A stretch of 49,169 bases of DNA from Saprospiraceae bacterium (GCA_013002995.1 JABDLO010000431.1:1-49169), one strand, 5' to 3'. Shown: positions 17,302 through 26,909, counted from the first letter of the stretch. Notes: a model not told the origin generated them from the letters alone. Program-made: numbers and translations.

Positions 17302-18810
17302 CTATTTTCCTCCATCCTCATTAATAACCAGTAGCTGATTCAATTCAATATTATTGTACTCCTGGCTTTTCCCGGAAGGCCATTCAATCCTTATTGATTC
17401 TACATTCCTTGCATCTCCCAGTCCAAAATGTGCCATCAGGCTATTCTGTCCTGAATAACCAGATTGAGATGTGATCTCACGCATCTGATGGACTTCTGTA
17501 CCGTTGATTTTAGATTTCACATAAATTCGTGCACCAATTGCACTGCGATTGGATACTACACCTTCCAATTTCAGCTTTAGCCATGAGTTCTCATTTCCAT
17601 TGTTGAGCATATATAGATTAACCTGCTCCTCTTCCCCATCACTGTTTTTACAGTTGGCAATCACCAGGTCCATAAATCCATCATTATTGAAATCACCCCA
17701 GGCATTTCCATAAGAACAAACATCAGGATTGACAGAAAACTCTGAACTCCTATCTTCAAATGTTCCGTCTCCCTTGTTGCGATACAATCTATTCCCCAGG
17801 TTGCTTTTGCAGAAACCATTGGTTATAAACAGGTCCAGGTGGCCATCATTATTATAATCTACCATCGACGACCCATAGGTACATCCTTTAAATAAGGTTA
17901 CCGGATCATCGATTACTTCAATAAAGGTTCCATCTTCATTGAGAAACAATTGATTCCGCTGTTCTTCATAAAATCCCGCATTCCCTATAAATACATCCAG
18001 GTCTCCATCATTGTCAATATCTCCCCAGCTTGCTGTCATACTGCTTGATTGTGAAGTAGCCAAACTTCCATTTAAGTACTTTTCAAATGCTCCGTTACCC
18101 TTGTTGATGTATAGATCATTGGTCTTATTGCCTTCATTGGTGATAAAAAGATCCAATTCTCCGTTCCCATCAACATCCGCCCAGATGGCACTTCTGCTTG
18201 GTTTTTCATCACTCATTAATGGATGGTCAGCCTGCATTTGGAATTTTCCATCTCCAATATTCCTGTATAGAAAGTTCTTGCCATCTCCTCCACTATTAGT
18301 AATATAAAGGTCAATTAACCCGTCATTATCGTAATCACCAAAAGATGCAGTTTCGCCATATGTTGCGGGATTAAGCCCTGCATCAGATTGTAATTCAAAA
18401 TCACCTTCCCCATTGTTCAGATAAAACAGGTCTTCCTTCTCATACCACGAAGTAATAACACCATCAATATGACCATCATTATTCACATCGGCAAATGAAG
18501 CACCAACAGAAGGGCTTAACAATTGAGAAATTGGTGAATCGTCAATTTGATTAAATATTCCATCTCCATTATTGATATATAAAAAATCTGCCTGTCCGGA
18601 ACCGAGTCCGTTAGAAATAAAGACTTCCTCCCAGCCATCATTATTCACATCTATGACATTAACACTCCTGGAATCTGATATTGCACTCGATATTATCCCT
18701 TCAACCTTCGTAAATACCTGGGCTGATACAGGATTAATGAAACAAAAACACAGAATAATAAATGAGAAAATCTTAATCCGTGTAGAAGAATCAGCTTTCA
18801 TAATAGTCAA
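17302..18810 (-). CDS. Secreted FG-GAP/VCBS repeat protein with ASPIC/UnbV domain
   Basis: A 502-aa exported protein with a signal peptide (about 1-30, ending PVSAQ). The body holds about seven propeller repeats with calcium-binding DxNxDGxxD loops such as DVNNDGWEEVF, DYDNDGLIDLY, DIDNDGDLDVF and DFNNDGFMDLV (about residues 45-400). The C-terminal ~85 residues (NSWLKLKLEG...SAIGARIYVKS...FGLGDARNVESIRIEWPSG) are the ASPIC/UnbV domain, known from CRTAC1-like proteins. The likely place is the cell surface or periplasm and ligand binding is probable, but no ligand is known. A SusCD or sulfatase partner is not present. Sorting-domain sequence is not seen at its end. Confidence 0.9.
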   Translation of the reverse strand: MTIMKADSSTRIKIFSFIILCFCFINPVSAQVFTKVEGIISSAISDSRSVNVIDVNNDGWEEVFISNGLGSGQADFLYINNGDGIFNQIDDSPISQLLSPSVGASFADVNNDGHIDGVITSWYEKEDLFYLNNGEGDFELQSDAGLNPATYGETASFGDYDNDGLIDLYITNSGGDGKNFLYRNIGDGKFQMQADHPLMSDEKPSRSAIWADVDGNGELDLFITNEGNKTNDLYINKGNGAFEKYLNGSLATSQSSSMTASWGDIDNDGDLDVFIGNAGFYEEQRNQLFLNEDGTFIEVIDDPVTLFKGCTYGSSMVDYNNDGHLDLFITNGFCKSNLGNRLYRNKGDGTFEDRSSEFSVNPDVCSYGNAWGDFNNDGFMDLVIANCKNSDGEEEQVNLYMLNNGNENSWLKLKLEGVVSNRSAIGARIYVKSKINGTEVHQMREITSQSGYSGQNSLMAHFGLGDARNVESIRIEWPSGKSQEYNNIELNQLLVINEDGGK

Positions 18811-18961
18811 TATTTAGGCTTGATTTAAGAATTATGCCATCAATGATAACTCTAGAATCCTGTACCAAATTAAAAAGTATCAAAACTTAAACTTTTATCA
18901 TTTCAATAGCCTGTAAGATATGATTAACCTCATTGATGTGTAGGAAGTTACTATTTGTGTG

Positions 18962-18969
18962 TAGTTTTG
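18962..18969 (+). promoter_or_regulatory. Candidate -7 box before the LytS-like kinase gene
   Basis: TAGTTTTG fits TAnnTTTG and lies 38-56 bp before the possible starts at 19007 or 19025. No -33 TTTG at normal distance was found, so this is a weak call. Confidence 0.35.
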
Positions 18970-19006
18970 GTCCATCCAGGGGAAAAATTAAATCCTGTAA
19001 TAATTT

Positions 19007-20137
19007 TTGTACATTTTTAAGGTAGTGAAACTTCGTTGGTTAACCCATATCGCATTTTGGTTGAGTCTCAGTGTTCTATATACACTGGTGAGGATGGCAT
19101 TTGCAGCTCCCAGCGATATGGAATATGATGTTGCCACGCGGTTTTTCCGCTATTGGTTGATTGAGGGAGCATTGCTTCCTTTTAAGGCAGCCCCTTTCTA
19201 TTTACTATTTTACTATTTGATACCCAGGTATCTCCCTTCAAAGAATACCGTTGGAATAATTTCAGGTCTGGTATTTATCATCTTTATGTGTGTTGTAGTG
19301 ATTCGCTGGCTTACCCCTCATGTATCCATGGCCATGTATGGTGACTATCCGGAATTCAACACATTCAGCCCAGGAAGGATGTTATACTCTTTCACAGAAA
19401 TGATACCCGGATTTTCATTGGCAAGCGCCATAAAGCTCATCAAACAATGGACTGAAAACCAGAAAAAATCAACATTGTTGCAACAGGAAAAATTGAATGC
19501 TGAGTTGCAGTATCTTAAGTCACAGACCAATCCGCACTTCTTATTTAATACACTTAATAATCTTTACGGCCTTTCAAGGAAGAATTCTGAACATACTGCT
19601 CCGGCAATCATGAAATTATCCCATCTATTCAGGTATATGCTAGATGAATGCAGGGAGCCATTTATTCCAATTGTAAAAGAAATTGAACTGATTAAATCTT
19701 ACTTAGAACTTGAATCATTAAGATATGGAGATCGATTGCACCTGGAGTCCAACTTCAATGTATCAGACCATACGGTCCCGATTACACCTTTGATCCTACT
19801 ACCTTTTGTCGAGAATGCTTTCAAGCATGGAGCAAGTGAATCTGTTAATGATGTATTCATCAAGATCAATTTAATGGCAAGCCCTGAAAAGATTAAGTTC
19901 CAAATCATCAACTCAATCGGCAATCTTTCTCCCAACGTTAAGAACCTCGGAATAGGATTGAAAAATATTAAGCGCCAATTGCAATTGGTATATCCTGATA
20001 AACATGAATTAAATATTGAATCAAGTACAGATGAATATCATGTCACTCTTATCATATTACCTACATCTCCAAATACCCTCAAGAGATCCGCAATGTATTT
20101 GAATCAAGACCTTCATATAACAACAGACTCACTATGA
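19007..20137 (+). CDS. LytS/YehU-type membrane sensor histidine kinase
   Basis: A 376-aa kinase of the His_kinase (PF06580) type. About four membrane helices fill residues 10-145, then a short coiled linker, then the phospho-acceptor motif NPHFLFNTLNNLYGLS (H177) and an HATPase_c domain with ILLPFVENAFKHG and NIGIGLKNIKRQL-like boxes (LGIGLKNIKRQL). The membrane part has no recognised ligand-binding fold. The start is uncertain: TTG 19007 gives MYIFKVV; GTG 19025 is the alternative. It overlaps the downstream regulator by ATGA (4 bp), so the two are translated together and form one two-component system. Confidence 0.92.
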   Translation: MYIFKVVKLRWLTHIAFWLSLSVLYTLVRMAFAAPSDMEYDVATRFFRYWLIEGALLPFKAAPFYLLFYYLIPRYLPSKNTVGIISGLVFIIFMCVVVIRWLTPHVSMAMYGDYPEFNTFSPGRMLYSFTEMIPGFSLASAIKLIKQWTENQKKSTLLQQEKLNAELQYLKSQTNPHFLFNTLNNLYGLSRKNSEHTAPAIMKLSHLFRYMLDECREPFIPIVKEIELIKSYLELESLRYGDRLHLESNFNVSDHTVPITPLILLPFVENAFKHGASESVNDVFIKINLMASPEKIKFQIINSIGNLSPNVKNLGIGLKNIKRQLQLVYPDKHELNIESSTDEYHVTLIILPTSPNTLKRSAMYLNQDLHITTDSL

Positions 20138-20865
20138 AAAAAGCAAATACTTACAAGTGTTTAATCGTTGAGGACGAACCCATAGCAGCAGAAATCTTAA
20201 AAGACTACATCAGCCAGGTTCCTCATCTTGAGTTGATTGATCATGCCGGTGATGCCATGTCAGCACTCCAGGTATTAAACAATTCTTCTATAGATATCCT
20301 GTTTCTTGACATTCATCTTCCCGGAATTAAAGGTGTAGAATTTCTACGAACGCTGAAGAATCCACCGCATGTTATCATGACAACTGCTTATTCTGAATAT
20401 GCTGTTGATGCTTTTGACCTTGAAGTATTAGATTATTTAACTAAACCTATCGAATTCTCTCGCTTCCTTAAAGCCATAAGTCGACTGCCTATATCGAGTA
20501 TCAAGTCTGACGAATCGATTGCAGAGGCCAATCTGAATAGGCCCTTCAGATTTTTCAATACCAATAAAAAACAAGTAAAGATATACCTGGATGAAATCTT
20601 GTACATTGAAAGTCTGAAAGATTACATCAAGATTCATACTTATGATCAATCTATTGTCACCAAAGGTCAGATAGGATGGATTCATGCAGTTTTAAAATCA
20701 TATGGAATGATCAGAATCCACAGATCATTCTTAGTTTCTATTGATAAAATAACAGCATTTACTTCCAATCAAGTAGAAATCTCGGATATCAAAATCCCTA
20801 TTGGAGGTTCCTACAGATCAGAGGTCAATAAGGTGCTCCATCAATTAGATGGAGTGAATGAGTAA
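20134..20865 (+). CDS. LytTR-family response regulator
   Basis: A 243-aa two-domain regulator. The receiver domain (6-125) has the acidic pocket VEDEP, the phospho-acceptor D59 in DILFLDIHLPG, the T/A switch (MTTAYSEYA) and the conserved Lys in YLTKPIEF. The C-terminal LytTR DNA-binding domain (~145-240) shows YIESLKDYIKIHT and RIHRSFLVSIDKI. It is the cognate regulator of the overlapping kinase. No target is obvious nearby. The last codons form a perfect hairpin CTCCATC/GATGGAG at 20836-20854, 15 bp before the end of the opposing gene. Confidence 0.94.
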   Translation: MKKANTYKCLIVEDEPIAAEILKDYISQVPHLELIDHAGDAMSALQVLNNSSIDILFLDIHLPGIKGVEFLRTLKNPPHVIMTTAYSEYAVDAFDLEVLDYLTKPIEFSRFLKAISRLPISSIKSDESIAEANLNRPFRFFNTNKKQVKIYLDEILYIESLKDYIKIHTYDQSIVTKGQIGWIHAVLKSYGMIRIHRSFLVSIDKITAFTSNQVEISDIKIPIGGSYRSEVNKVLHQLDGVNE

Positions 20866-20869
20866 GTAA

Positions 20870-22606
20870 CTATTCTTCCTCGTCCTTGAGGTCTTCTATT
20901 GCTTCTTCAATTTTATCGCCTACAGCGTCAGCAACTTTTTTAGCTTTCTCGGCTACATCCTCAATTGAGTCTCCAACCATATCAACAATAGCTCCCATCA
21001 CAGAAGTTTTTTTAGGGCTATCGTCTCCTGACTCAGCAGCTTCCTTTTCAGCAGCCTTCTTATTGGCTTCAGCCCTTTCTTTGATATCTTCTTTTACCTC
21101 TTCCACCTTATCTTCTACTGCGTCAGATACTTTCTTTACAACCTCGGCAACATCTTCTATTGCATCTTCAACAGCGTCAGAGATAGAATCAATTACAGAA
21201 GACTTTTCTTCTTCGCCTTCTTCCTTCTTAGAAGCTTCTTCAGCCTCAGCTTTCTCTTTTTTAGCTTGAGCTTTTGATTGATATTCTTCTTTAGCATCAT
21301 CTATCTTATCACCTACAACATCAGCTACTGCTTTTACAGTATCGACGACATCTTCGAGAGATTCACCCACTGCTTCTGTTACAGCTGATAGTAAGCTTTC
21401 TTTCCTGGGTTTCCCCTTGGATTCATTGATTTCCTCGGCTGCCTTCTCAAGCTTTTCTGCAACTTCACCTTTAGGTGCAGCTTTGGTGGCCATCTTTTCT
21501 GCAATTTCCTCTTTTACCTCTTCCTTCTTCTTCTTAATTTCCTCTTTCCTCTTCCTTTCTTCTTCTTTCACCCTGGCCTTTTCCATCCTTTGCTCCAATT
21601 CAGTTCGGGTTTTATACATGTCATCGAGCTTCATCTGCTTAGATTTAACCCGCTCCTCGATCATTTTCAACTTTGCCTGCCGGATCTGAGCCTCCAACTG
21701 GCCATCTGTCTGAGCAATTCTCCTATGCTGAAACTCCTGTTCATTGACATCCCTCTTGATGGACCTTTCCATTTTATTAATCGCAGCTACAAGTCCTTCA
21801 TATCTCTTGGTCAGGCGATCAGTATTATTTCGATTTCGTGATTTCCTGTCGCCAAATTTCTTTTCTTTCACTTTCTTGAACAGACTATCAAGATAATCCC
21901 AGGTCAGCCTTCTATCTTTTCTGGTGAATTCAGAACCCTGGAATTCATTTTGAATCTTTTTCAGCTCCTCGAAAATGGGTTTAAGACCCAGGCCTTGTTC
22001 AATTTTATCTTCAATGGCTTTTAACCGCTCTTTAAATTGAGCTGCACGCTCTCTGGACTCTTCACGAAACCTCTGATCCAGTATCTTCTTTAAATCCTTT
22101 AATCTGTCAAAAACCTTATTGGTCTTTTTCTTTAAGTTGTCAGCATGCTCACGGAATATATTCTTCTCATAGACCTGCTCCTGAACCTTGGACCAGAATG
22201 ATTTCATTTCTTCCCATACCGCATCGTCATATTCCTTCATTTCCTCTACCTTATCCTTAAGATCTTCCAATTCACTATTGTAAATCTCGTACAGTTTTGA
22301 AGAAAGGACAACGAAGTGCCACTCTGCTTTTGCCCTCATTATAAGATCTGTTCTATCCACTTTAATCTCCTCGGGGAGAAGGTCGTCCGTTATAGACAGA
22401 TCCCGTTCAATCTTTTCGTATCCCTCCGGAAAAGGAACTTCATGCCCCTCTCTCCAGAGGTTCATCATCTGATTGTAGAAATCTTCAGTGGCAACATTTT
22501 CAGGAAAAATATAAAGATCTACTTTGTTCTCTTTATCTCTTAATTCAAGTGCAATCAGGCACTTTTCTTCTGTTCGTGAGCCCCACAGGACAATTCTTTT
22601 TTTCAT
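20870..22606 (-). CDS. Large coiled-coil protein with DUF349-like segment and three C-terminal helical repeats
   Basis: A 578-aa charged protein of unknown function. The N-terminal ~130 residues look globular (KKRIVLWGSRTEEKCLIALELR, EVPFPEGYEKIERDLS). Residues 110-370 are mostly coiled coil, and 196-250 (LKPIFEELKKIQNEFQG...RKDRRLTWDYLDSLFKKVKEK) resemble a DUF349 helix unit. The tail holds three ~38-residue amphipathic repeats at 404-441, 469-506 and 535-572, spaced by 65 and 66 residues, each built on SVxxxxVDxVGDSIEDVxExxKxVADxVGDKIE, joined by Lys/Glu/Ala linkers. No signal peptide is seen, so it is probably cytoplasmic. The gene lies 50 bp after asd on the same strand. Confidence 0.75.
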   Translation of the reverse strand: MKKRIVLWGSRTEEKCLIALELRDKENKVDLYIFPENVATEDFYNQMMNLWREGHEVPFPEGYEKIERDLSITDDLLPEEIKVDRTDLIMRAKAEWHFVVLSSKLYEIYNSELEDLKDKVEEMKEYDDAVWEEMKSFWSKVQEQVYEKNIFREHADNLKKKTNKVFDRLKDLKKILDQRFREESRERAAQFKERLKAIEDKIEQGLGLKPIFEELKKIQNEFQGSEFTRKDRRLTWDYLDSLFKKVKEKKFGDRKSRNRNNTDRLTKRYEGLVAAINKMERSIKRDVNEQEFQHRRIAQTDGQLEAQIRQAKLKMIEERVKSKQMKLDDMYKTRTELEQRMEKARVKEEERKRKEEIKKKKEEVKEEIAEKMATKAAPKGEVAEKLEKAAEEINESKGKPRKESLLSAVTEAVGESLEDVVDTVKAVADVVGDKIDDAKEEYQSKAQAKKEKAEAEEASKKEEGEEEKSSVIDSISDAVEDAIEDVAEVVKKVSDAVEDKVEEVKEDIKERAEANKKAAEKEAAESGDDSPKKTSVMGAIVDMVGDSIEDVAEKAKKVADAVGDKIEEAIEDLKDEEE

Positions 22607-22656
22607 TTGTATCTATTTAATTGTGTCATATACAGGAATTAAAACCTGTACCATTT

Positions 22657-23667
22657 TCATGCAGAAATTGTATCTGCTTGTAATTTTTTATCAACAATAT
22701 ACTGAGCGATTTGAATCGCATTGGTGGCTGCCCCTTTTCTGAGGTTATCAGCTACGATCCACATATTCAATCCATTTTCGACTGAATCATCTCTTCTTAG
22801 TCTTCCGACAAATACTTCATTTTTATTCTTAGCAAATAAAGGCATTGGATAGATATTTGCTCCAGGTTCATCCTGGACTTCTACACCTTCTGTTTTCTCC
22901 AGTAAAGCAACAAGGTTCTTCATTTCATATGGCCTGTGGAATTCAACATTGACCGATTCTGAATGTCCCCCATTGACCGGTACCCTCACAGCTGTTGCTG
23001 TAATCTTTATATTATTATCACCTAAAATTTTTCTGGTTTCATTAACCAATTTCAATTCTTCTCTTGTGTAACCATTATCGTAAAATACATCACAATGTGG
23101 GATACAATTCTCAAATATAGGGTAATGGTAAGCAGGATCACTTGCTGAAGTACCTTCTTTTTCTTCCTGATATTGCTTAACCGCTTTCACACCAGTTCCT
23201 GTAAAAGACTGATAAGTGGATACTACCAATCTCTTGATACCATATTCTGAATGCAGCGGAGCCAGGGCAGCAACCATTTGAATGGTTGAGCAATTAGGAT
23301 TAGCAATGATCTTATCTGACTCCTCTAATTGGTGTGCATTGATTTCGGGAACCACCAACTTCTTAGTTGGATCCATCCTCCATGCAGATGAATTGTCAAT
23401 TACAGTTGTACCCACCTCAGCAAATTTAGGTGCCCACTCCAATGATGTTCCACCTCCTGCAGAGAAGATGGCAATGTCCGGCTTTCTCTGTACAGCTTCT
23501 TCCATACCTATTACCTTATGGCTCACTCCATTTAAAGTGATGAGTTTACCTACAGATCTGGCAGAAGCCACCGGTAGAAACTCATCATATTGAAATCCTG
23601 TTTCTTCCAGCACCTCCAGGATTACTGACCCTACAAGGCCTGTTATTCCTACTACAGCTAGTTTCAT
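22657..23667 (-). CDS. asd: Aspartate-semialdehyde dehydrogenase
   Basis: Reduces aspartyl-phosphate to aspartate semialdehyde with NADPH, the branch point to lysine/diaminopimelate, threonine and methionine. The 336-aa protein has the N-terminal nucleotide motif GITGLVGS (8-14), the active-site Cys in ANPNCSTIQM (C126), and the catalytic His in VPVNGGHSESVNVE (~244). Length and motifs fit the Gram-positive-like Asd2 form. It is monocistronic or followed by the coiled-coil gene 50 bp downstream. A candidate promoter box lies 107 bp upstream. Confidence 0.97.
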   Translation of the reverse strand: MKLAVVGITGLVGSVILEVLEETGFQYDEFLPVASARSVGKLITLNGVSHKVIGMEEAVQRKPDIAIFSAGGGTSLEWAPKFAEVGTTVIDNSSAWRMDPTKKLVVPEINAHQLEESDKIIANPNCSTIQMVAALAPLHSEYGIKRLVVSTYQSFTGTGVKAVKQYQEEKEGTSASDPAYHYPIFENCIPHCDVFYDNGYTREELKLVNETRKILGDNNIKITATAVRVPVNGGHSESVNVEFHRPYEMKNLVALLEKTEGVEVQDEPGANIYPMPLFAKNKNEVFVGRLRRDDSVENGLNMWIVADNLRKGAATNAIQIAQYIVDKKLQADTISA

Positions 23668-23773
23668 AATAATAATTTTTGATCTTTCTGATTTTGATTT
23701 AATACTTAAACGCCTTAAAACCTTATTTTATCACCTTCAGATAAATAAAATCTAAAATTTTAAAGACAGGGTG

Positions 23774-23781
23774 CAAATATA
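23774..23781 (-). promoter_or_regulatory. Putative -7 box of asd
   Basis: The minus-strand TATATTTG matches TAnnTTTG and would give a leader of about 100 nt. The -33 region shows no clear TTTG. No known riboswitch motif was recognised in the leader. Confidence 0.45.
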
Positions 23782-23822
23782 TAAGTACCATAAATACTTA
23801 TCTTTATGAAGCTTTAATATTT

Positions 23823-25607
23823 ATGGTAAAACTGAAAATAATTCATAAATGCTTATTGTTATTTCTGTTCCTCCTGCCTATTCATGTGGTGAGTGGACAG
23901 TTTTCTGATTCATTTGACAGTGATCTGTCTCAGTGGAGTGGAGATGTCGAAGATTTTACCATTGATAATACTGGGTGGCTTCAGTTGAATGCAGATGAAT
24001 CAGGTGAGTCCATGCTTAAAGCAGAATTCAATTTCCCTGATGAATGGACATTATCACAAAGGCTCAGGATGGAATTTGCCCCCAGTGATAACAATCGTAC
24101 GAGAATATACATGCTGAGTGAAGGCAATGATATCGATACGGGAAATGGGTACTTCCTGAACATAGGAGAAAATGGTTCTTCAGATGCCATAAATTTTGGA
24201 ATCATTTCCTTTGGATCAGAAACCATCCTGGGAAGTGGAACTATGGGAGGAGTATCATCTGATCCTGTCAATATCGGACTTTCGCTCAACTATGATGGTG
24301 ACGGATTCTGGAGTCTTAGTGTTGATTATGAAGGAGGGGTTCTCTATGTTCCGGATCTAGATTTGTCTGACAACACCTTTGATATAAAAGGTGCAGGCAC
24401 TCTGATTATTGAATGTAAATATTCTTCAACAAGGGTTGATAAGTTTTTCTTCGATGATATATCAATACAACTTCTTGAGGAGGATCTATCACCGCCTGAA
24501 ATAATTACTGCTGAAGTCATTGACAATCGAACAGTAAAATTAGTATTTAATGAATTGTTGGATGAAATATCTGCATCAAATCCAACCAATTACATTATTC
24601 CTGAAACGAGTAATGAAGCTATAGAAGCAACTGTCAATAAAAACGAGGTGACAATTCAATTTGAATCCATATTCATAAGTGGCCCTTCATTTACAGTTTT
24701 CATTTCAAATATTCAAGACCTTTTAGGGAATACCGTTGAGAATTCTCAATCGGATGTTTTATTTTATGCTACGCCACCGCAAGAAGGGGACTTGATCATC
24801 AATGAGATATTATTCGACCCTTATCCGGGAGAAGGAGATTTTGTTGAAATCTATAATAAAAGCAATAAGTTGATCGCTCTTCTAGGCTTAGAGATCCATA
24901 ATGATGATCGGGAAGAATTCAGAGTTATCGATGATCCTTTAATCATGATGCCGGAGTCCTATATGGCATTAACATCATTGCCTGAAAATGTAAGTTTAAG
25001 ATACCAGACACCTGATGAAGCCATCATTGAACCCCAAAGCTTGCCTGCATTTAATAATGATAATGGGAATATTACATTGCGGTACCTGGGACAGGAATTG
25101 GATGAATTTAATTATGATGAAGACCTCCACTCTGTAATAATCAATGATACAGAAGGAGTGAGTCTGGAACGAATTAGTCCTGATCTTGGCAGTGAAGACA
25201 GAAATAATTGGACTTCCGGCCAGGCAGTAAATCAATTTGCAACACCTGGATACAGAAATGGTGCTTTAATAGAAGCAATGGATGGTACACAGGTTGTTTC
25301 TTTAAGGGAATCACATTTCAGCCCAAATGGAGATGCTCACATGGATTACGCCATTCTTGACTATAATCTTGACAAGGCTGGATATCTGGCAACAATTGAA
25401 ATCTTCAATGACTCAGGACAACGTATAAAAAAACTATCCAGTAATGTAAGCCTGGATACAAATGGATTTATTCAATGGGATGGAATAACTGATGAAGGGA
25501 AGATTGGCAGGATTGGTGTATATATTATTATGGTAGAGCTATTTCATCCAGACGGAGATACTTATCAAGAAAGACTGGCTGTAGTTTTATCAAAAAATGT
25601 AGACTAA
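23823..25607 (+). CDS. Secreted protein with lamin-tail domain and FlgD-like C-terminal Ig domain
   Basis: A 594-aa exported protein. A signal peptide (1-25, ending VVSG) precedes a beta-sandwich region of the concanavalin/LamG type (27-215). Residues ~216-315 (SPPEIITAEVIDNRTVKLVFNELLDE...) are an SbsA-type Ig-like domain. About 323-460 (GDLIINEILFDPYPGEGDFVEIYNKS) is a lamin-tail domain (LTD). The C-terminus (~497-590, SPNGDAHMDYAILDYNLDKAGYLATIEIFNDSGQRIKKL...IQWDGITDEGKIGRIGVYII) matches the FlgD Ig-like fold. No TIGR04183 sorting tail is seen. Function is not known; adhesion or surface-enzyme scaffolding is typical of such sets. Confidence 0.85.
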   Translation: MVKLKIIHKCLLLFLFLLPIHVVSGQFSDSFDSDLSQWSGDVEDFTIDNTGWLQLNADESGESMLKAEFNFPDEWTLSQRLRMEFAPSDNNRTRIYMLSEGNDIDTGNGYFLNIGENGSSDAINFGIISFGSETILGSGTMGGVSSDPVNIGLSLNYDGDGFWSLSVDYEGGVLYVPDLDLSDNTFDIKGAGTLIIECKYSSTRVDKFFFDDISIQLLEEDLSPPEIITAEVIDNRTVKLVFNELLDEISASNPTNYIIPETSNEAIEATVNKNEVTIQFESIFISGPSFTVFISNIQDLLGNTVENSQSDVLFYATPPQEGDLIINEILFDPYPGEGDFVEIYNKSNKLIALLGLEIHNDDREEFRVIDDPLIMMPESYMALTSLPENVSLRYQTPDEAIIEPQSLPAFNNDNGNITLRYLGQELDEFNYDEDLHSVIINDTEGVSLERISPDLGSEDRNNWTSGQAVNQFATPGYRNGALIEAMDGTQVVSLRESHFSPNGDAHMDYAILDYNLDKAGYLATIEIFNDSGQRIKKLSSNVSLDTNGFIQWDGITDEGKIGRIGVYIIMVELFHPDGDTYQERLAVVLSKNVD

Positions 25608-25612
25608 AAGCC

Positions 25613-25620
25613 TATTTTTG
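25613..25620 (+). promoter_or_regulatory. Putative -7 box of the EEP-fold gene
   Basis: TATTTTTG matches TAnnTTTG, directly after the previous stop codon and 17 bp before the TTG start at 25638. The transcript leader would be only about 12 nt. Confidence 0.45.
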
Positions 25621-25637
25621 AATGAACGAATTATATA

Positions 25638-26594
25638 TTGAGTAAGACAAAACTGATATTCAACCTGTTTTCACTACTTATGGTAGCATTCACGCTACTG
25701 GTGATGTTTCCGTATAAAATGGGGTTGTTTAGCACGTTGTCAAATTACAGTGTGCAGTTCGTTTTTCTTTTCTTATTGATGGGAATGATATTTCTTATTA
25801 TTGATACGAAAAGGCTCTTATTCACTGCATTAGGTTGTTCTGCTGTCTTGTGTATTTTTCTGAAAAACAATTCCAATAAAAACATCATCCTTCCGGTAGC
25901 AAATATTGAAGGATCCATCAATATTGCTCATATCAATCTTACCAATTCAGAAAATGATGTTGAAGCAGTTCTCGATATGATCTTTCGTACGGATCCTGAT
26001 GTATTATCCTTACAGGAATATACTCCATTCTGGAAGAATGTACTTCAGGAACATCTGAAAGGAAGATATGATAATCTATATGAATTGGTAAGAATAGATC
26101 CTCATGGATTGGCTTTTGCGAGCAATTTGGAGGTAATCAGGCTAGATACTTTTTATAGTCAGTCAATCCCAGGCCTCAACTTGATCACAACCATTGGCAA
26201 CAGGCAATTAGAGGTTATTTCAACGTATATATCTCCATCTCTTGACAGAAACTCTTCAGAACTTGCTGATGATCAACTTTCTACCATAAATGGTGTCATA
26301 AGAAAAAATGAAATCCCAAGTATTGTTCTTGGTGAATTCAATCATGTATATTGGTCTAATAAAATCAGAACATTCAGGTCAGATAATCAACTTCTGAACT
26401 CCAGGCGTAATGTTCCTCTTACTGATTTCAGTGTCCCTGTAGACCATATATTTCATACTTCTGATATAGAGTGCACCTCATTTAAAGACCTGATAGACTA
26501 CCAAAACAGGAGGCTCGGAATATTAGGAAGTTATCAATTCGGAAGGTTACCCAATGAAGAAGAAACACCTTCATATGGCATTCAGTATGAATAA
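25638..26594 (+). CDS. Membrane-anchored endonuclease/exonuclease/phosphatase-fold protein, probably inactive
   Basis: A 318-aa protein with three N-terminal membrane helices (7-25, 37-55, 59-77) and an EEP-like domain (92-318). The fold is recognised from INIAHINLTN, DPDVLSLQEY (E127), SIVLGEFNHVYW and PVDHIFHTSD (D269, H270). Key catalytic residues look altered: GDFN reads GEFN (232-235), the usual THL histidine reads TYI (196-198), and the final SDHxP motif is absent, where the sequence has LGILGSYQFG. Many Bacteroidota encode an active version with the same three helices. The start is TTG 25638. The gene follows the lamin-tail gene after 30 bp. Confidence 0.75.
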   Translation: MSKTKLIFNLFSLLMVAFTLLVMFPYKMGLFSTLSNYSVQFVFLFLLMGMIFLIIDTKRLLFTALGCSAVLCIFLKNNSNKNIILPVANIEGSINIAHINLTNSENDVEAVLDMIFRTDPDVLSLQEYTPFWKNVLQEHLKGRYDNLYELVRIDPHGLAFASNLEVIRLDTFYSQSIPGLNLITTIGNRQLEVISTYISPSLDRNSSELADDQLSTINGVIRKNEIPSIVLGEFNHVYWSNKIRTFRSDNQLLNSRRNVPLTDFSVPVDHIFHTSDIECTSFKDLIDYQNRRLGILGSYQFGRLPNEEETPSYGIQYE

Positions 26595-26909
26595 CTTTAT
26601 CTTTGCACAACATCAATGAGAAAATTTCCTTTCTACCTCAAAATGATTACTAAAAGACATTAATTCACGTCAATTTGGACGAAAAAGAGCATTTTACCTC
26701 TTACTGACATGGCATTGAATTTGCCGCATTTATGAATTAAGTCTTAACTTCGACATACCAATGAGCATCGGAACTGCCTTCCCACATGAGTGCAAGCATG
26801 ACAAGCATTAAGTGTAGAAAGCAATACTTGGGAAGAGATTCGTTTTAGAATATAAATGGATTTCACATATTCGGCAGCTCATTAAATAATGATAAAAACT
26901 TGGATCTAA
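26595..26909. other. Spacer with a weak inverted repeat
   Basis: No gene is visible in these 315 bp. CTTCCCA (26778-26784) and TGGGAAG (26829-26835) are a 7-bp inverted repeat around a 44-nt loop that holds two direct CAAGCAT copies. Nothing else stands out; no TAnnTTTG box was found near the next start. Confidence 0.4.

Noticed and set aside
20886-21689. Long Ser/Ala-rich frames antisense to the coiled-coil gene
   Set aside because: They mirror the Glu/Lys/Ala-rich repeats of the real gene on the other strand (codons GAA/GAG read as TTC/CTC). The strings of Ser and Phe are typical of such shadows.
26595-26909. tRNA or small RNA gene in the spacer
   Set aside because: No cloverleaf, anticodon stem or CCA-like 3' end was seen, and there is no strong promoter-terminator pair around it.
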